Below are positions 4,950 through 6,939 of a stretch of 6,939 nucleotides of DNA, in pieces. The notes below the pieces were generated by a model that did not search any database, was not told the DNA's origin, and saw only the letters and a list, made by a program, of their open reading frames with translations. Made by a program: the position numbers and the translations under genes. Every line of letters begins with the position of its first letter. The first letter of the stretch is position 1. The DNA is from Paracoccaceae bacterium (GTDB taxonomy: Bacteria > Pseudomonadota > Alphaproteobacteria > Rhodobacterales > Rhodobacteraceae), in assembly GCA_003250135.1 (NCBI GenBank), contig QKHF01000089.1, positions 1 to 6,939 of the forward strand, given 5' to 3'.

Positions 4950-5825
4950 ATGATCCTGCAGGTTCTCCAGATCGTCGCGCCGGTCTTCTTTCTCGCCGCC
5001 GGAGGGTTCTTCTGGCAGCGCCGCGGCTATGCATTCGATCTGGAGTTCGTGACCCGCATGAGCATGCAGGTGGCGACCCCCTGCCTGATCTTCTCGGTGC
5101 TCTCCACGGTCCAGATCGATCCGGAGCTGTTCCAGCGCATCGCGCTGGCCTCGCTGGCGGCCTATGCGGCGGTGAGCGCGGCGGCGGCGCTGCTGGTGGT
5201 CGCCGCCCGGCTGGACCGTCGGGCCTTCCTCGCTCCGGTCATCTTCGGCAACACCGGCAATATGGGCCTGCCGCTGGCGCTGTTCGCCTTCGGCGACGTC
5301 GGGCTCGGCTACGCCATGGTCGTCTTCGCGGTGATGGCGGTGCTCAGCTTCACCATCGGCGTCTGGATGGTCTCGGGCGACGCGACGCCCACCGCCGCGC
5401 TGAAGCAGCCCATCGTCTACGCCTCGATCCTGGGCGCGGTCTTCGCTCTGGCGGGCTGGTCGCTGCCGGAATGGGCCATGTCGACCATCAAGCTGACCGG
5501 CCAGATGGCGATCCCGCTGATGCTGATCACGCTGGGCGTGTCCATCGCCAAGCTGACCGTGAAGGACGCCGGCGCGATGGCGCTCCTCTCGGTCGTCAAG
5601 CTGGTCGTCTGCGGCGCGGCGGGCCTTGGCGCGGCCTGGGTTTTCGGGCTGGAGGCGACCGCCTCGGGCGTCCTGATCCTGCAACTCATCATGCCGGTGG
5701 CGGTGACCAGCTATATGCTCGCCGCGCGCTATGACGCGGACCCGGACCGCGTCGCCGGGCTGGTTGTCATGTCCACGTTGATCTCGGTCGTCGCGATCCC
5801 GGTCGCGCTGTCGGTTCTACTGTAA
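4950..5825 (+). CDS. AEC (auxin efflux carrier) family permease
   Basis: A 291-residue inner-membrane transporter of the AEC family (Mem_trans, PF03547). It is nearly all hydrophobic, with about ten predicted helices in the two-repeat layout of this fold. The first repeat holds an ATPCLIF segment (42-48) and the signature NTGNMGLPLALFAFG (101-115), a broken-helix motif of the family. The second holds MAIPLMLITLGVSIA (186-200) and MPVAVTSYMLAARYDADP (248-265). Bacterial members export or exchange small organic acids such as malate or malonate, or other anions; despite the name, auxin is not implied. The substrate cannot be told from the sequence, and no enzyme gene is attached to it. GAGG (4941-4944) lies 5 nt before the ATG. 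The gene is transcribed alone from an upstream TATAAT region, divergent from hspQ. Length is slightly short but normal for bacterial members. Confidence 0.88.
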   Translation: MILQVLQIVAPVFFLAAGGFFWQRRGYAFDLEFVTRMSMQVATPCLIFSVLSTVQIDPELFQRIALASLAAYAAVSAAAALLVVAARLDRRAFLAPVIFGNTGNMGLPLALFAFGDVGLGYAMVVFAVMAVLSFTIGVWMVSGDATPTAALKQPIVYASILGAVFALAGWSLPEWAMSTIKLTGQMAIPLMLITLGVSIAKLTVKDAGAMALLSVVKLVVCGAAGLGAAWVFGLEATASGVLILQLIMPVAVTSYMLAARYDADPDRVAGLVVMSTLISVVAIPVALSVLL

Positions 5826-5833
5826 CGAGACGC

Positions 5834-5864
5834 TTTATCGCCGAATCGGTTTTCGGTATGATTC
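5834..5864 (+). promoter_or_regulatory. Putative promoter of the transglycosylase gene with GANTC sites; possible leaderless mRNA
   Basis: TTTATC (5834-5839) and TATGAT (5857-5862) are spaced by 17 bp. The -10 is a good match and the -35 is weak (3 of 6). The predicted start of transcription, about 5868-5870, is only 1-3 nt before the ATG at 5871, and no Shine-Dalgarno sequence precedes that ATG, so a leaderless or near-leaderless message is plausible. Two GANTC sequences, the CcrM methylation site of many alphaproteobacteria, fall inside: GAATC at 5843-5847 and GATTC at 5860-5864, the latter overlapping the -10. Confidence 0.4.
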
Positions 5865-5870
5865 CGCCTC

Positions 5871-6503
5871 ATGAGGCAGGTGAAGGCGCGCAAAGCGCCA
5901 TGGCGGAAAACCGCCGCGTACTGGGTGAGAGCGGCAGTCGGCTGTCTGACGGCGGCCGGGCTGGTGTCTTGCGCGTCGAACAGCCCGCCGCGCGATGCGA
6001 ACAATCTCTGCGACATCTTCGATGAAAAGGACGACTGGTTCGACGCCGCGCGAAAGTCGGAGGCGCGCTGGGGCGCTCCGATCCCGGTCAAGATGGCCAT
6101 CATGTGGCGCGAGTCGAGCTATCGCCACGATGCCGAGCCGCCCGACGACCACATCCTCTGGGTCGTGCCCTGGGGCAAGGTCTCGTCCGCCTATGGCTAC
6201 GCGCAGGCTCTGGACGGCACGTGGGACGATTATCAAAAGGCGACGGGGCGCGGCTGGGCGGATCGGGACGAGTTTGACGACGCGATCGATTTCATCGGCT
6301 GGTATATGTCCGAAACGAACCGCCGTGTGGGCGTCTCGATGAACGACGCCTACGGCCAGTACCTCGCCTATCACGAGGGGATCACCGGCTACCGGCGCGG
6401 GTCGTACATGAACAAGCCGGGGGTGCAGCGCGCCGCGCGACAGGTCGCCCGTCAGGCCGAGGCCTACCAACGCCAGCTTTTGGTGTGTCGCGCCAGCCTC
6501 TAG
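5871..6503 (+). CDS. Lipoprotein lytic transglycosylase (SLT_4-type)
   Basis: A 210-residue protein of the lysozyme-like transglycosylase superfamily, resembling the SLT_4 group. Such enzymes cleave the MurNAc-GlcNAc bond of peptidoglycan, forming 1,6-anhydro-MurNAc. The N-terminus is a basic region (1-20), a hydrophobic stretch (21-31) and the lipobox LVSC with C34 as the lipidated residue. Ala at +2 predicts transfer to the outer membrane rather than retention in the inner membrane. The mature domain starts with NNLCDIFDEKDDWFDAA (44-60). The catalytic acid is most likely E81 in MWRESSYR, followed by SSAYGYAQALDGTWDDY (105-121), the GLMQ-like motif, and YLAYHEGITGYRRGSY (164-179), which carries the third family motif. 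The ATG at 5871 is kept although it lacks a Shine-Dalgarno sequence, because it gives a full signal peptide. The gene follows the AEC gene by 45 bp but likely has its own promoter. It converges with the solute-binding gene (15 bp between stops). Confidence 0.87.
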   Translation: MRQVKARKAPWRKTAAYWVRAAVGCLTAAGLVSCASNSPPRDANNLCDIFDEKDDWFDAARKSEARWGAPIPVKMAIMWRESSYRHDAEPPDDHILWVVPWGKVSSAYGYAQALDGTWDDYQKATGRGWADRDEFDDAIDFIGWYMSETNRRVGVSMNDAYGQYLAYHEGITGYRRGSYMNKPGVQRAARQVARQAEAYQRQLLVCRASL

Positions 6504-6518
6504 GCCGTCACGCGAGAC

Positions 6519-6939
6519 TTAACGCGCCAGCCAGTCCGAGAACCGCCGCGTCAGCGCCCCGCGGTTTTCGATCCAGAACCCCACATCGTGGCTCAGCGCG
6601 CCCGCCAGCGCGTCGGGCGTCGTCGGCGAGAACGGCGTATCCGCCTCGGCGCCCGCCGAGCGCCGCGACGGCCCATAGCCGGTGATCGCCCCCTGCGCCG
6701 CCTGCCGTTCGGTCCCGGTGGCGTAGGCGAGGAAGGCCAGCGCCGCCTCCCGGTGCGGCGCGCCCTTGGGCACCGCAAGCATGTTGAACCGCAGAACCCG
6801 CCCGCTCGGTATCACGCCAACGATCCCGTCCGTCGGCAGGCCGCGATGAAACGCCGTCGTCATCGCCACGCGCTTCTCGGCCAGCAGCGCCGGCGCCTCG
6901 GCCCCGGCGCGCCACCAGACGATCTGGCTGCGGATCGCA
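6519..6939 (-). CDS. ABC transporter solute-binding protein, PotD/PotF-like, C-terminal fragment
   Basis: The last 139 codons of a periplasmic binding protein of the extracellular solute-binding family that includes PotD and PotF (COG0687-like). The frame remains open through the right window edge (first complete codon at 6938), so the signal peptide and N-lobe are outside. Visible family landmarks are IVWWRAGAEAPALLAEKRVAM near the left of the fragment, VLRFNMLAVPKGAPHREAALAFLAYAT (the strand and helix after the ligand pocket), a GYGPSRRSA segment matching the GYxxP region, and a terminal FWIENRGALTRRFSDWLAR. In PotD the pocket strand reads FWMDSLAIP, with W255 and D257 binding the polyamine; here the aligned residues appear to be Arg and Asn, so the ligand may not be a polyamine. 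Permease and ATPase genes would be expected nearby, outside the window. Family firm, substrate unknown. Confidence 0.83.
   Translation of the reverse strand, partial: AIRSQIVWWRAGAEAPALLAEKRVAMTTAFHRGLPTDGIVGVIPSGRVLRFNMLAVPKGAPHREAALAFLAYATGTERQAAQGAITGYGPSRRSAGAEADTPFSPTTPDALAGALSHDVGFWIENRGALTRRFSDWLAR

Noticed and set aside
4872..5684. 270-codon minus-strand frame opposite the AEC permease
   Set aside because: The translation is full of Asp, His, Arg and Gln typical of an antisense shadow of a hydrophobic protein, with no domain; the AEC frame carries the NTGNMGLP signature.
6488..6515. Stem TCGCG/CGCGA around the convergent stops of the transglycosylase and solute-binding genes as a terminator
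   Set aside because: Only 5 bp pair perfectly across an 18-nt loop, with a mismatch beyond and no T-run. It is too weak to call.
1..6939. Mobile elements, CRISPR arrays, tRNA genes, toxin-antitoxin or phage-defence modules
   Set aside because: I looked on both strands for transposase or integrase motifs, regularly spaced repeats, tRNA-like cloverleaf ends and small paired genes and found none. All substantial frames are accounted for by ordinary chromosomal families.

Overview
This is a GC-rich, gene-dense chromosomal segment, most likely from an alphaproteobacterium. The best taxonomic clues are a DUF2794 protein, an SLT_4-type lipoprotein transglycosylase and an HspQ of the alphaproteobacterial type. 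The order cannot be fixed from the sequence; something near Caulobacterales/Maricaulales or another marine lineage is only a guess. There are no tRNAs, rRNAs, insertion sequences, phage genes or CRISPR arrays.

Layout, left to right. 1-519 (+): the C-terminal S1 domain and basic tail of ribonuclease R, cut by the window edge. 564-2068 (+): a tight two-gene operon of a DUF1326 protein with a CxCx3CxC cysteine cluster and a DUF2182 multi-pass membrane protein with a methionine-rich extramembrane loop. 2076-2432 (-): a DUF2794 protein, convergent with the operon (7 bp between stops). 2433-2760: a 328-bp divergent intergenic region with an 11-bp perfect inverted repeat. 2761-4347 (+): a cytoplasmic gamma-glutamyltransferase-family Ntn-hydrolase that keeps the catalytic Thr but has lost the canonical glutamate-binding residues. 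4373-4699 (-): HspQ. 4700-4949: a divergent regulatory region with three copies of a CCGCAGCGC motif, a TATAAT box and a leader hairpin. 4950-5825 (+): an AEC-family permease. 5871-6503 (+): a lipoprotein lytic transglycosylase, perhaps translated from a leaderless mRNA. 6519-6939 (-): the C-terminal part of a PotD/PotF-like ABC transporter solute-binding protein, cut by the right edge.

How the genes relate. Most are independent housekeeping or accessory genes arranged as single-gene units in alternating convergent and divergent orientation. The one clear functional partnership is DUF1326-DUF2182. The families are recurrent partners to my knowledge, and the visible ligands (clustered Cys in the soluble protein; clustered Met, Cys and His in the membrane protein) suggest handling of a soft metal such as Cu(I). 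That function is inference, but it is the best candidate here for an undescribed system. The three convergent pairs are separated by only 7, 25 and 15 bp. The first two have strong GC palindromes at or over a stop codon without a U-tract.
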